Shown here: one piece after another, positions 25,311 through 35,097 of the stretch
Layout: every line of letters begins with the position of its first letter
Position numbering within the stretch: position 1 is the first letter of the stretch
Made by a program: the position numbers and the translations under genes
The notes under the pieces: model-generated
Databases searched by the model: none
Seen by the model: only the letters and a program-made list of their open reading frames with translations
Told to the model about the DNA's origin: nothing
NCBI GenBank assembly: GCA_964562425.1
Contig: CAZLTJ010000006.1
Location: 1-48,724 of the forward strand
DNA: 48,724 bases
Source of the DNA: JAUWMV01 sp964562425
GTDB lineage: Bacteria; UBP14; UBA6098; B30-G16
Direction of reading: 5' to 3'

Positions 25311-27193
25311 AAAGAGAATTAAAAAAAACCACATATGTACCAATAAGTTCGATGAAATTGTGGTGTAGGATATTCAAGCACACTTTCAAGTGGTGGTATC
25401 TTCTAGTTTTCACAGTCATCGCGATGATTGTATATACGATTTGTGATGTTGCAATGATTTATATGGTAAGACCGGTTTTAGGTTCGCTTTTCGATCCAAA
25501 GGCTGCAACAATAACATCCCAGCTAAGTCAATATTCAGGATTGGCTTCTATAAGCGATAGGATATGGACTTCTATTGTACCGGTACTATATGGAAATTCT
25601 TTTTACGCAACTCTTCAAAGGTTGATATTGGTATTGCTAGTAATTGTTTTTTTGAATACGACTTTCCATTATATTCAAACTATTGCCGCACTTCAACTTC
25701 TTCAGAATGTTACAAACGATATTAGAAAGAAATTATTTGCTAAAATTATGAGTATGCCGCTTGGCTTTTTTCATAAAACCAAGTCAGGTGAATTGATTTC
25801 GAGAGTGATAAGCGATGTTCAAATGATGCAAGAATCAATTGGTGTAACAATAGCAGATTTAATAAGAGATCCATTAAAACTCTGTGGATATTATTTTATT
25901 ATGATGACGATAGATTATAAAATGACTCTTAAGGTGACTCTTGTAGTTCCTGTAATTATTTTCTTCATGTCAGTAATCGGTAAAATTCTTCGTCGATATG
26001 GAGCTAGAACGCAAGCAAAAATGGCACAGGTGTCTTCGGTATTACAGGAGGGACTGACTGCCATTAGAGTAGTCAAGGGTTTTAATGCTGAAACTTATGA
26101 GAATAAAAAATTCAGCAAATTCGCAAATAGTTATTTAAGAAATATAATGAAAATGTTTCGCGTGCGGCGTTTAGCAATGCCATTCAATGAAATTCTTGGT
26201 GGTATTATTGCAGCTGTATTGTTATGGTATGGTGGTATCAAAGTGTATGCTGGGAGCGGTCTTAATGCTGAACAGTTTTTTCAATATTTAACTTATCTTT
26301 TCATGATGATTCAGCCTATAAAATCCTTTTCCTCAAAAGTAACAAGAGTTCAGGAAGGGCTTGGAGCTGCAGAAAGAGTATATTGGTTGCTCGATCTTAA
26401 ATGGAGAACATCGCCACCTATCGGTCATTTGATGGTTTCTGATATTAAAAAGGAAATTTCATTTGAAAATGTAAGCTTCAAGTATGATGGTTCTGAGGAT
26501 TATGCTCTAAAAAATTTTAGTTTTAGAATTCCAGCGGGTGATGTTGTTGCTTTGGTTGGTTATTCTGGTGCAGGTAAATCTACCACAGCCGACCTTTTAG
26601 CTCGGTTTTATATTCCACAGGATGGAAGTGTTCGAGTCGATGGTAACGATCTTAAGGATATTAATAAAGATTCGTGGAGATCGATTTTGGGTATTGTTAG
26701 TCAGGAGGTAATACTTTTCAATGATACAATAACGACGAATATCGCTTATGGAGACGACAATCCAGATCTAACGCGCGTATACGATGCTGCAAAGTCTGCT
26801 TATGCGCTGGATTTTATTGAGAAGATGCCCGATGGTTTTAATACTGAAGTGGGGGATAGAGGAATTAGATTATCAGGAGGAGAGAGACAGAGAATCGCGA
26901 TTGCAAGAGCAATTTACAGGAATCCAAGAGTATTAATATTAGATGAGGCTACAAGCTCCTTAGACTCGCATTCCGAAAGACTTGTCCAAAATGCCATAGA
27001 TAATCTTGTACAAGGACGTACAGTATTAGTTATTGCTCACCGACTGTCGACTGTTCAACGTTCAGATTCGATTATTGTTATCGATAAGGGAAAGAAAATA
27101 TGCGAGGGAACTCATAACGAACTACTTAACATATGTCCTAAATATCGAGAACTATATGAAATGCAGTTTGATTTCGGGAGCAATACATCTTGA
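25307..27193 (+). CDS. ABC exporter, MsbA-like (fused membrane and ATPase domains)
   Basis: This half-transporter has a six-helix membrane domain (about residues 20-345), then an ATPase domain. The ATPase has Walker A GYSGAGKST (from residue 418), the signature LSGGERQ (522-528), Walker B VLILDEATS and the switch His in VIAHRLSTV. Length is 628 aa, slightly longer than MsbA (about 580). The relatives export lipid-linked glycans or lipid A core. The overlap with uppP and a downstream glycosyltransferase supports a glycolipid substrate, which is inference. It ends inside the TTG start of the next gene. Confidence 0.9.
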   Translation: MKRELKKTTYVPISSMKLWCRIFKHTFKWWYLLVFTVIAMIVYTICDVAMIYMVRPVLGSLFDPKAATITSQLSQYSGLASISDRIWTSIVPVLYGNSFYATLQRLILVLLVIVFLNTTFHYIQTIAALQLLQNVTNDIRKKLFAKIMSMPLGFFHKTKSGELISRVISDVQMMQESIGVTIADLIRDPLKLCGYYFIMMTIDYKMTLKVTLVVPVIIFFMSVIGKILRRYGARTQAKMAQVSSVLQEGLTAIRVVKGFNAETYENKKFSKFANSYLRNIMKMFRVRRLAMPFNEILGGIIAAVLLWYGGIKVYAGSGLNAEQFFQYLTYLFMMIQPIKSFSSKVTRVQEGLGAAERVYWLLDLKWRTSPPIGHLMVSDIKKEISFENVSFKYDGSEDYALKNFSFRIPAGDVVALVGYSGAGKSTTADLLARFYIPQDGSVRVDGNDLKDINKDSWRSILGIVSQEVILFNDTITTNIAYGDDNPDLTRVYDAAKSAYALDFIEKMPDGFNTEVGDRGIRLSGGERQRIAIARAIYRNPRVLILDEATSSLDSHSERLVQNAIDNLVQGRTVLVIAHRLSTVQRSDSIIVIDKGKKICEGTHNELLNICPKYRELYEMQFDFGSNTS

Positions 27194-28332
27194 AACCAAG
27201 AATTCTTCATATTCATACAGGACATGGATTTGGTGGAACTCAAGCGTGGCTTTTGGAGACAGTAAAAGCTGTTTCGGAGCAATTCGATTTTGGTCTGATT
27301 AATCTGGATTCTGAGGGTGAACTTGGAAGCGAATTTAGGAAAATGAATTATTATGTCGCAACTGTGGGTGGGATAAGGGGTAACTTGCTTAAATATCCAT
27401 TCTTTTTCCTTCGAATTCCTCGGATTACAAAATTGATAAAAGAATACAGACCTGATATTGTAATACTTCATAGCGGTGTTTTGGATCTTATTCCTGCTTT
27501 AGCTGCTAAAAAAACAGGTGTACAGTATATAGTTTATAACAACCATTCACTGGATAAATTTCGAAGGAAGTTTCTTGCAAATCTCGTATTCAGAATACTT
27601 TTCCGAATAATCGATGTTGCATTAGTAAACTCAGTTGTAGTCATAGATTTTTTCGAAAAATATCATAAAATTCGATCAAAAAAGTTCAATGTTATACATT
27701 TGGGCGTAGATACAGAAAGATTCAGAATTCCAGCAAAATCTGAGATACGTAATTCGAGAGAAAGCTTTGGGATTAAAGATGATGAAGTTGTTTTAAGCGT
27801 TATTGGAAGATTTGTAAAAGTTAAGGCTATAGATGAAGCTCTTATGCTATTTGCAAAATTAAGCAACATAACCAAAACAATAAAATTCTTAATTGTTGGT
27901 GATGGACCGGAAATGAAGAATCTTAAACTTAAGGCAAACCAATTAGGTATTTCTGCAAATACTGTTTTTACAGGTTATATTCGTGATTTGACTCGTGTAT
28001 ACTGGGCATCTGATATATTCATCAGTTCTTCTTGCTCTGAGACTTTCGGACATGCTGTTGTTGAGGCAATGGCTTCTGGGTTACCGGTAGTAGCAAGAGA
28101 TATTCCAGTGCTAAGAGAAATAATTAATCATGAAGAAAATTGTTTTTTTATAGACTTTAAAGATATCGAAACGGATGCTCTAATTGTTTCTGAACATGTA
28201 AGAAATGTAGAGTTGAGAAAAAAGATTGGCATTGCAGCAAGAAACCGTGTTGAGAAAAACTTCTCATTTGATAAATATATAAGTAGTTATACCGATTTCA
28301 TCACAAATTTGTTGAATGATAAAAGAATATGA
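27190..28332 (+). CDS. Glycosyltransferase, GT-B fold (GT4-like)
   Basis: The N-terminal RILHIHTGHGFGGTQ loop and the C-terminal donor-sugar motif SETFGHAVVEAMASGLPVV (E-x7-E) mark a GT4-family retaining glycosyltransferase. Length is 380 aa. The start is TTG at 27190, overlapping the ABC gene's TGA, with GGGAG about 9 nt upstream. Donor and acceptor are not predictable. Context (uppP, exporter, second glycosyltransferase) suggests assembly of a surface glycan or glycolipid. Confidence 0.88.
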   Translation: MKPRILHIHTGHGFGGTQAWLLETVKAVSEQFDFGLINLDSEGELGSEFRKMNYYVATVGGIRGNLLKYPFFFLRIPRITKLIKEYRPDIVILHSGVLDLIPALAAKKTGVQYIVYNNHSLDKFRRKFLANLVFRILFRIIDVALVNSVVVIDFFEKYHKIRSKKFNVIHLGVDTERFRIPAKSEIRNSRESFGIKDDEVVLSVIGRFVKVKAIDEALMLFAKLSNITKTIKFLIVGDGPEMKNLKLKANQLGISANTVFTGYIRDLTRVYWASDIFISSSCSETFGHAVVEAMASGLPVVARDIPVLREIINHEENCFFIDFKDIETDALIVSEHVRNVELRKKIGIAARNRVEKNFSFDKYISSYTDFITNLLNDKRI

Positions 28333-28387
28333 TTATTTTGTTGAAATTAACTCCAGTATGTGAGATTCGATATGAATAGGGATTGAA

Positions 28388-29425
28388 ATGTCAAAATTCT
28401 CAATGGTTTTAGTGATTATTATGTTTGTTTCGAATGCTTGGTGTGGGAAATATGTAGCTGAGTTTATGGAAATCGGAACAAGTGTTAGAGCTGCGGGAAT
28501 GGGAGGAACGTTAATTGGTATAAAGGATGATCCTTCAGCAATCTGGTGGAATCCCGCATCACTAACAGGAATTAAAACTCCTCAGATTTACATTATGCAT
28601 GCACTTCTCTACGAGCAGATGTACACTCTCGATGCTCTTGCATCCAGATGGGAAATAGGAAAAATAGATATGGGTGCTGCTGTCCTAAGGCTTGCAACAG
28701 ATGCTATTCCATTTACGGATGAAGATGGATTTTACGATTACGGTCAAGATGGAATACCCGGTACAGGTGATCTGGGTGAAGGCAATGGCATTTGGGATCC
28801 CTTAGAGCCTGTGGATCCCACAGCTTTCAAATTGGTTGGTGAAGCGGATTATGCAGGTTGGATGAGTGTTGGCATGGAAATTAGCGATTTAAGTATCGGT
28901 TTCTCGATTAAAGTTTTAAGGCAGAATATTGGTGGGTATAAAAATTACGGTTTTGGTGCCGATATTGGTGCAATATATGTGAAGGATAACTGGCGACTGG
29001 GTTTATCGATTTTAGATTTTACAGGAATGCATTTATTTTGGAGTACAGATTTTACCGAGTCTAAACTTCCCACAGCGAGAATTGGAGGTGGATATACTGT
29101 TCCGTTATGGGGAGATAAAATAAACGCTTACATTGCCTGTGATGTTGAGATGAAATTTGAGGGGTATGAAGAGGCAACGTTATTTGCAACAGGTGGAATA
29201 AGTGCGGATCCGCATATAGGCACGGAAATTTCTTTTTGGAACTTGATTTACCTTCGAAGTGGCATCGATATGACAGATTTTACAGCTGGAGCAGGTCTGA
29301 GAGTCGGATTGATTAACTTCGATTATGCATTCGTTGCTTCGATTATCGATAATGTACACCGAATTGGAATGACTGTTGATTTTCCTGCCAAACGAACACC
29401 AAGGGTGCAAACACCCGGAGAGTGA
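28388..29425 (+). CDS. PorV/PorQ-like outer membrane beta-barrel protein
   Basis: A signal peptide (about residues 1-19) precedes a segment typical of the PorV/PorQ family: GTSVRAAGMGGTLIGIKDDPSAIWWNPASL. Alternating hydrophobic strands run through the rest, consistent with a FadL-like barrel. Length is 345 aa. Around residue 120 is an Asp/Gly-rich insert (YGQDGIPGTGDLGEGNG) of the kind seen in secreted proteins that may bind calcium. PorV and PorQ take part in type IX secretion in Bacteroidetes. Related proteins are widespread in candidate phyla without that function being shown. It lies between two glycosyltransferase genes and 1.1 kb ahead of a sorting-domain protease. Confidence 0.8.
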   Translation: MSKFSMVLVIIMFVSNAWCGKYVAEFMEIGTSVRAAGMGGTLIGIKDDPSAIWWNPASLTGIKTPQIYIMHALLYEQMYTLDALASRWEIGKIDMGAAVLRLATDAIPFTDEDGFYDYGQDGIPGTGDLGEGNGIWDPLEPVDPTAFKLVGEADYAGWMSVGMEISDLSIGFSIKVLRQNIGGYKNYGFGADIGAIYVKDNWRLGLSILDFTGMHLFWSTDFTESKLPTARIGGGYTVPLWGDKINAYIACDVEMKFEGYEEATLFATGGISADPHIGTEISFWNLIYLRSGIDMTDFTAGAGLRVGLINFDYAFVASIIDNVHRIGMTVDFPAKRTPRVQTPGE

Positions 29426-29499
29426 TATAATTTTAAATTAACGGTTTTAATATTTCTACTGAAAGAGGAGTATTTTCATAATATTTTTGGATTTGCACT

Positions 29500-30576
29500 A
29501 TGAGAAATAGAATTCTTCATATTGCTACTGAGAACTTTGCAGGAGTTCCTTATTCACTTGTAAAAGCAGAACGGCTTTTGGGAATGGAATCGGATTTAAT
29601 AACGATTTCCAAGCCTATAAGGGAACATCCGCAAGAGGAATCTTTAAATCTTCCTTTCTATGGTGGTTTTGCTAACAGATTCTTAAGGAGAATCACTAAA
29701 AGCAGTGATAAATTAGTTAATAAAAGGTTTGAAGGTAAGGATTTCCCTCCAGTTTGGTCACCGAAACCATGGGGGAAAATACTATTCAATATAAGGGATA
29801 GGATTTGGGAACATTATATTAGGAGAAAAGGTTTCCCAGAAGAACTTAACAATTATGATATTATAGTACTCGATGGTGGAGTAGGATTTCTTAGATCAGG
29901 GAAATTTATACGTCAAGGGCTCCAAAAAACCAATCGACTAGTTACGATTTTCTATGGTGATGATTTAAGAAGAAGAGGTGTTATTAAAGAAATAGATGAT
30001 TTATCTCAATTAGTTTTTACTTTTGAATTCGACCATACTTTGATACATCCTCGAGCGAATTTTTTATTTTTTCCTTTTTTTGCAAAAGAGATGCCGCAAA
30101 GACAAAGAATCTCAAGTAAAATAAGAATTGGACATTCACCAACGAATAGGAATTCAAAAGGAACTATCGAGATTCTTAAAGTTTTTGGATACATATCAAA
30201 TAAATATACTAATGTAGAAATTGTAATAATTGAAGGATTGAGCTATCATGAATCCTTGCAACAAAAGTCGACTTTAGATATATTTGTCGATCAGGTTGGG
30301 GAGTTAGGATACGGTATAAGCTCTCTCGAGGCTATGGCAATGGGAATACCTTCAGTAGTGGAACTTATGCCCGATTTTGAAAAATTTTTGGGAGATCATC
30401 CTTTTGTCAATGCCGATATTTCGCATTTGGCTGTTGCTCTGGAAAAATTAATCGAATCGGAACAATTAAGACAGGAACTGGGTGATAAAGGCAAGGAATG
30501 GGTTTATAAAGTTCATGATCCTTTAAAGTCTGCTTCTGAGATATTAGCTAAGTATGAAATGAAAGGTTGGGTATGA
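29500..30576 (+). CDS. Second glycosyltransferase-like protein (GT-B fold)
   Basis: A 358-aa protein opens with NRILHIATENFAGVPYSL, similar to the first glycosyltransferase of the locus. It has a donor-site-like segment YGISSLEAMAMGIPSVV near residue 270. The N-terminal domain is rich in Arg and Lys. Overall similarity to well-known GT4 enzymes is lower than for the gene at 27190, so the substrate is unknown. Its stop overlaps the start of the large protease gene (ATGA), so the two are probably translated together. Confidence 0.75.
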   Translation: MRNRILHIATENFAGVPYSLVKAERLLGMESDLITISKPIREHPQEESLNLPFYGGFANRFLRRITKSSDKLVNKRFEGKDFPPVWSPKPWGKILFNIRDRIWEHYIRRKGFPEELNNYDIIVLDGGVGFLRSGKFIRQGLQKTNRLVTIFYGDDLRRRGVIKEIDDLSQLVFTFEFDHTLIHPRANFLFFPFFAKEMPQRQRISSKIRIGHSPTNRNSKGTIEILKVFGYISNKYTNVEIVIIEGLSYHESLQQKSTLDIFVDQVGELGYGISSLEAMAMGIPSVVELMPDFEKFLGDHPFVNADISHLAVALEKLIESEQLRQELGDKGKEWVYKVHDPLKSASEILAKYEMKGWV

Positions 30577-33500
30577 GATTTCTTTTATGTATAGGAATAA
30601 TACTATGTGTATCAATTTGCATAAATGCAAATCCTATTGTGATCGAGGTAAATTATGAGGATTTCGACCCTAAAATTATTCAATCTAAGGACTGCTTTTC
30701 TATATGGCTTAAAGATGGTTTTGAGCCTTTACCCGGTCAACCATACATAGAACATTCTTTATTAGGGATTTTACTACCCCCTGGATGTAAGGCTTTATCG
30801 ATAAAGATTCTTGACAAAAAAACTGAATTTTTACTATTGAAAACACCGTTGATCGTCACAGAAGTTCCAGTACCTGATGGAACAGGAAGAATAGATACCT
30901 TCGAAATAAATTATCCTCAACACGACGTAATTGAACTTGTATCTTCCGGATGTGCAATGGGATATAATGTTGCTTTTGTGAATTATTATCCTGCAATTTT
31001 TAATCTTAATGAAGGTCTGATTATTCACACATATGTCAAATTTGAAATAGAGACTGGAGAAGGACAATCGTGCAGAAAACCTAAAAAATTAAGACCTTTC
31101 GCCGAACATATTCGCGAGAAAACAATTGGTAGTTATTTTAATTACGGCGTCTCGATGCTCGATTATCCAGAGTCTGAGATTATTTCAATGTTTGAATTAA
31201 TTGGATCGGATGATTTTAATATCCCACCACGATCTGACGATAAACCAACAGATGTTTTGATTATTACCTCAGATTCGTTAATTGGAACTGCTAGAGATTA
31301 TCTTAATGAAACACGAAATGGATTTTCACAACGGTATATTGCAATTGAAGATGTATTATCTGCATATGAAGGTTCAGATGATGCTGAAAGATTAAGAAAT
31401 TTTATAATTAATGCATATGAAAACTGGGGAATATGGGCTTTATTTCTTGTTGGAGATTATGAAATTATTCCAATTAGATATTTAAGGGAGAGAGGAGCTT
31501 CTCTTGTATGGTATAATTGCTTAAGTGATCTCTATTATGCCTGTTTGGATGGGTCAATTAATTCTAATGGCGATAATATATTTGGTGAATTATCTGCGGA
31601 TGATCTCTATCCAGAGATATATTATTCACGTCTTCAAGTTAAGAATTCGACTGAGATTATAGCTTTCTCAAACAAGCAACAAAAGTATATGTACGATCAT
31701 CCAGTAGAATTCTTTAATAAATCCCTTTTTGTAGGTGGGTCTATTGAGAATAGAGACGATAATTTTGGAGCAGATTATAAAAACTATATTTTATCAGTAG
31801 TTAGATTGGATACGCTTTTAAATATTGTTAAATTATATTCAAATAAAAGCATAACAGGTGGTGATTATGAAATTTCTCCAGAAAATTTTATTGCTCTTAT
31901 AGATACTGGTTTTGCCACTATTAATCATTTCGAACATGGCAATCAGACATACATATCATTAGGATCTCTCACCGGGAAAGGTGGCTTACATATCAAGGAC
32001 ATTGTTGATATGGACAATGAATATTATCCGGTTATGTGTAGCTTTTCTTGCGAACTTAACGGTTTTAATACTGATAATATTTCCAGAAGATGGGTAAACA
32101 ATCCATCCGGCGGTGGAGTAGCAATGTTTGCTCATTCCAACAAGGCTTGGACATATCAGAGAGTGATCGATATGATGTTCTGGCAATCCTTCATTCAAGA
32201 TTCATCGACAACGACTGGAGAGATTCTCAATAAATGGCAATATAGAATGGGTGATCATTATTATAAAAAGGCGATTGTTGGCTTAGTTGGTTCACCATTA
32301 ACACCGGTTAGTCCATTTAAAGCCGTAGATGAAACTTTAATTTTACTCAATTTGGAGATTCGCTCATCCAGCGATACACTAATAGCGGTAATTACTCCAC
32401 CTCTTACTCATCGAACTTTGTTGACAATTTCTTCAAACAGAAGAGTTATTGAAAGAACTTGGATAACTGGCGATTCTGTGAAAATATCCTTGCCATATAT
32501 ATTTGAAGATTCGGTAATAGTTACGCTTCATTCATTACCAAGGAAGACTGAGAAGCTCCCTGTTGTTCCTGTAGATTATGATGTAATGAGAGTTTTGGAT
32601 TTTGAAGTTAATGAAATCTCTGGAGATTCTGATGACCTTGTCGAAATTGGTGAATTTGCCCAGGTTTTATGGAAAATCGTGAATTTAAGTACTACGACTG
32701 CTATGGACTCTGTGTTCATGTCTGTCGATGGATTTCCGGATTCGGAGAACAAGGAATACTTAGTAGTAGATGCATTGGATACAGTAGAAATTAAATCGAA
32801 TATTTTCGAGGTAGATTCTTTTTTTTCAGGTGATTTGGAAACAAAAGCAATAATCAAGTTTAAAAGTGGTTCGAGGGATACTTTTGATTTCAATCTTTAT
32901 GCGCCCTCTTTTGAATTAGTTGCTGGTCTTTGGAGTGATGAAAATAATATTCCATCATTAGGTGACAGCGGAATTTTAACAATAAGACTTGGTAACAGAG
33001 GATTTGCAGACGCAAAAGAGGTAATTGTTAGATTAAGTGGACCTGGATATTCTTTTCTTGAAGATTCGATAGTGATAAATATTGCACCAAGAGGTGTTTC
33101 GGATATTATCACTCATGCTATTCTGCCAAGCTTTTATATGTTTCCTTTCACAATGCATCTTAGTTATATGGATTCAGATTTCGTTTATAATTATAGCATT
33201 TATTCATTTGAAACTGTTACTGGCTTGAAACTAACTTCTAGTACAGATTATGTAAGGCTTGACTGGGAACCTGTTGTTGCTTCGAAAGGTTATTTCGTTC
33301 TGCGTAGGGAAGATACATTAGATTTCGAATATTTAAATGATTTTCCTATACATAACTCTTTTTTTGTTGATAGAAATATAGAAAACAAGAAATATAAGTA
33401 TCGTGTTATAGCAGTGGATTCAAACGGGATTTGTGGACCACCATCATTAATAGTTTCAGGAGAGCATTCATTCCAATTGGCAGAAGGTTTTCCGGTAGAC

Positions 33501-35084
33501 CTTCCTGTGGGAGCATGGGTTCTTTCTGCGCCAATGACTGTCGATATCGATGGAGACAATTTGAAAGAGATCTACGTTGCAGATGCTGAGGGAAATTTGG
33601 TTGCTTATCGATGTAACGGCAAGGAGTTAGTTGATTCTACATCAGGGGTTGATCCGATTCTGTCCGTCGATGTTCGATTGAGAGATGGTTTTTGGGCACC
33701 ACCTGCCGCAGCAGATATCGATAATGATGGAGTGATTGAAATTATTGTAGCAATAAGAGATCATCCGGGTTTGCTTTGGGCTCTCGATCCTTATGGAATA
33801 CCAAAACCTGGATTTCCTGTGAGTTTAGGTGCTGGGATATTAGCTTCTTTTGTTTTAGAAGATCTTAATGACGATAACACTCTTGAAATCATACTGTTAG
33901 ATCAAATTCGAAAGCTTCATATAGTAAATTGTTACGGAATGCCGTATATTGGATCAACTTATCTAGTAGATTCTACTTTTATGTCACAGAAAGGAATAGG
34001 TTCATCGGCACCTGCAGTAGGCGATATCGATGGTGATGGTTTACCGGAAATTGTCGTAGGTGGTGGACTTGATACTTTAGGAAATGGATATGTTTACGCA
34101 TGGAATCATGATGGGTCTCGCGTTCATAGTTTCCCCTATAAAATAAACGGAACTCCTTCAAATCCAGTAGACCCATTAGGTTCTGTTGTAATGGGGAATT
34201 TGGACAATGATACGACAGATCTTGAAATTGTGATACTTGTGGAAGGGAAAGGAATTTTTGCTATCGATGGAGACGGAACAACTCTCGATGGATTTCCTTG
34301 CCTTGAAAGAGGACGTTTTGGTGATGGTATTAGGTCGCCTTCTTTATTTGATATCGATAGGGATAAAAAGCAGGAAATTTTTATTCAAAGTGAAAATAAT
34401 CTTTGGGTTATAACTTACAATGGTTTAGAATATCCTGGATTTCCAATTCCAGTTGGGAATACTCATTGGGCAGGACCAATAATTGGAAATTTAGACGACA
34501 ATGTTGAAGATGTGGAAGTTCTACTTACGAATGATAAGATTTTATGGGGTTATAATATGGATGGCTCTAAAGTTTCTCAAGGTTTTCCGCTTACAGCTGA
34601 CGTGGCTATTGTTGCATATCCCACAATCGATGATATAGATAACGATGGCTTAGCTGAAATTATTGCAGCAGCATATGACGGGAAACTTTATGTCTGGGAT
34701 ACTGATGCTGGGTATGAAGAAAATCAATTTATGTGGTTGCATTCAAGGCATGATATTCGAAGAACCGGAGTTGTTAATACGTACAGGGGATTGAAGATTT
34801 CTCACAGAAATACCACCAAACCTGATGAAATTTCTATTTCCATTTCACCTAATCCGTTTAATTCATCATGTTTTATTAGCGGATATTCCATGGATGAGGG
34901 TATAATCGAGGTAATAGATTATATGGGTAGAATTATTGATATCATTGGTAAGGTGAAAGGAAATTATGCAATAACATGGTTTGGTAAAGATATGTATGGA
35001 AATTGTTTAAATTCTGGCCTTTACTTTGTTAGGCTTTCTGGGAAAGATTTTACTGCTTCAAAGAAGTTATTCATAATAAGATAG
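30573..35084 (+). CDS. Large secreted C25 (gingipain-family) protease with FN3, FG-GAP propeller and C-terminal sorting domain
   Basis: A signal peptide (about residues 1-19) leads a 1503-aa exported protein. A propeptide-like region precedes the C25 domain (about 225-600), which has DVLIITSDSL, the catalytic His of HFEHGNQ (455) and the Cys of FSCELNGF (493). A fibronectin III-like unit (about 880-965) is followed by about eight FG-GAP/VCBS-like units. Each of these has an Asp-rich loop such as DIDGDGLPEI, together forming a beta-propeller (about 970-1410). The last 80 residues, opening with SPNPFNSSCFISGY and ending SGLYFVRLSG plus a basic tail, match type A sorting domains of type IX secretion. 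The ATG at 30573 is preferred over the in-frame TTG at 30567. Confidence 0.88.
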   Translation: MRFLLCIGIILCVSICINANPIVIEVNYEDFDPKIIQSKDCFSIWLKDGFEPLPGQPYIEHSLLGILLPPGCKALSIKILDKKTEFLLLKTPLIVTEVPVPDGTGRIDTFEINYPQHDVIELVSSGCAMGYNVAFVNYYPAIFNLNEGLIIHTYVKFEIETGEGQSCRKPKKLRPFAEHIREKTIGSYFNYGVSMLDYPESEIISMFELIGSDDFNIPPRSDDKPTDVLIITSDSLIGTARDYLNETRNGFSQRYIAIEDVLSAYEGSDDAERLRNFIINAYENWGIWALFLVGDYEIIPIRYLRERGASLVWYNCLSDLYYACLDGSINSNGDNIFGELSADDLYPEIYYSRLQVKNSTEIIAFSNKQQKYMYDHPVEFFNKSLFVGGSIENRDDNFGADYKNYILSVVRLDTLLNIVKLYSNKSITGGDYEISPENFIALIDTGFATINHFEHGNQTYISLGSLTGKGGLHIKDIVDMDNEYYPVMCSFSCELNGFNTDNISRRWVNNPSGGGVAMFAHSNKAWTYQRVIDMMFWQSFIQDSSTTTGEILNKWQYRMGDHYYKKAIVGLVGSPLTPVSPFKAVDETLILLNLEIRSSSDTLIAVITPPLTHRTLLTISSNRRVIERTWITGDSVKISLPYIFEDSVIVTLHSLPRKTEKLPVVPVDYDVMRVLDFEVNEISGDSDDLVEIGEFAQVLWKIVNLSTTTAMDSVFMSVDGFPDSENKEYLVVDALDTVEIKSNIFEVDSFFSGDLETKAIIKFKSGSRDTFDFNLYAPSFELVAGLWSDENNIPSLGDSGILTIRLGNRGFADAKEVIVRLSGPGYSFLEDSIVINIAPRGVSDIITHAILPSFYMFPFTMHLSYMDSDFVYNYSIYSFETVTGLKLTSSTDYVRLDWEPVVASKGYFVLRREDTLDFEYLNDFPIHNSFFVDRNIENKKYKYRVIAVDSNGICGPPSLIVSGEHSFQLAEGFPVDLPVGAWVLSAPMTVDIDGDNLKEIYVADAEGNLVAYRCNGKELVDSTSGVDPILSVDVRLRDGFWAPPAAADIDNDGVIEIIVAIRDHPGLLWALDPYGIPKPGFPVSLGAGILASFVLEDLNDDNTLEIILLDQIRKLHIVNCYGMPYIGSTYLVDSTFMSQKGIGSSAPAVGDIDGDGLPEIVVGGGLDTLGNGYVYAWNHDGSRVHSFPYKINGTPSNPVDPLGSVVMGNLDNDTTDLEIVILVEGKGIFAIDGDGTTLDGFPCLERGRFGDGIRSPSLFDIDRDKKQEIFIQSENNLWVITYNGLEYPGFPIPVGNTHWAGPIIGNLDDNVEDVEVLLTNDKILWGYNMDGSKVSQGFPLTADVAIVAYPTIDDIDNDGLAEIIAAAYDGKLYVWDTDAGYEENQFMWLHSRHDIRRTGVVNTYRGLKISHRNTTKPDEISISISPNPFNSSCFISGYSMDEGIIEVIDYMGRIIDIIGKVKGNYAITWFGKDMYGNCLNSGLYFVRLSGKDFTASKKLFIIR

Positions 35085-35097
35085 GATTTTGGATGAC

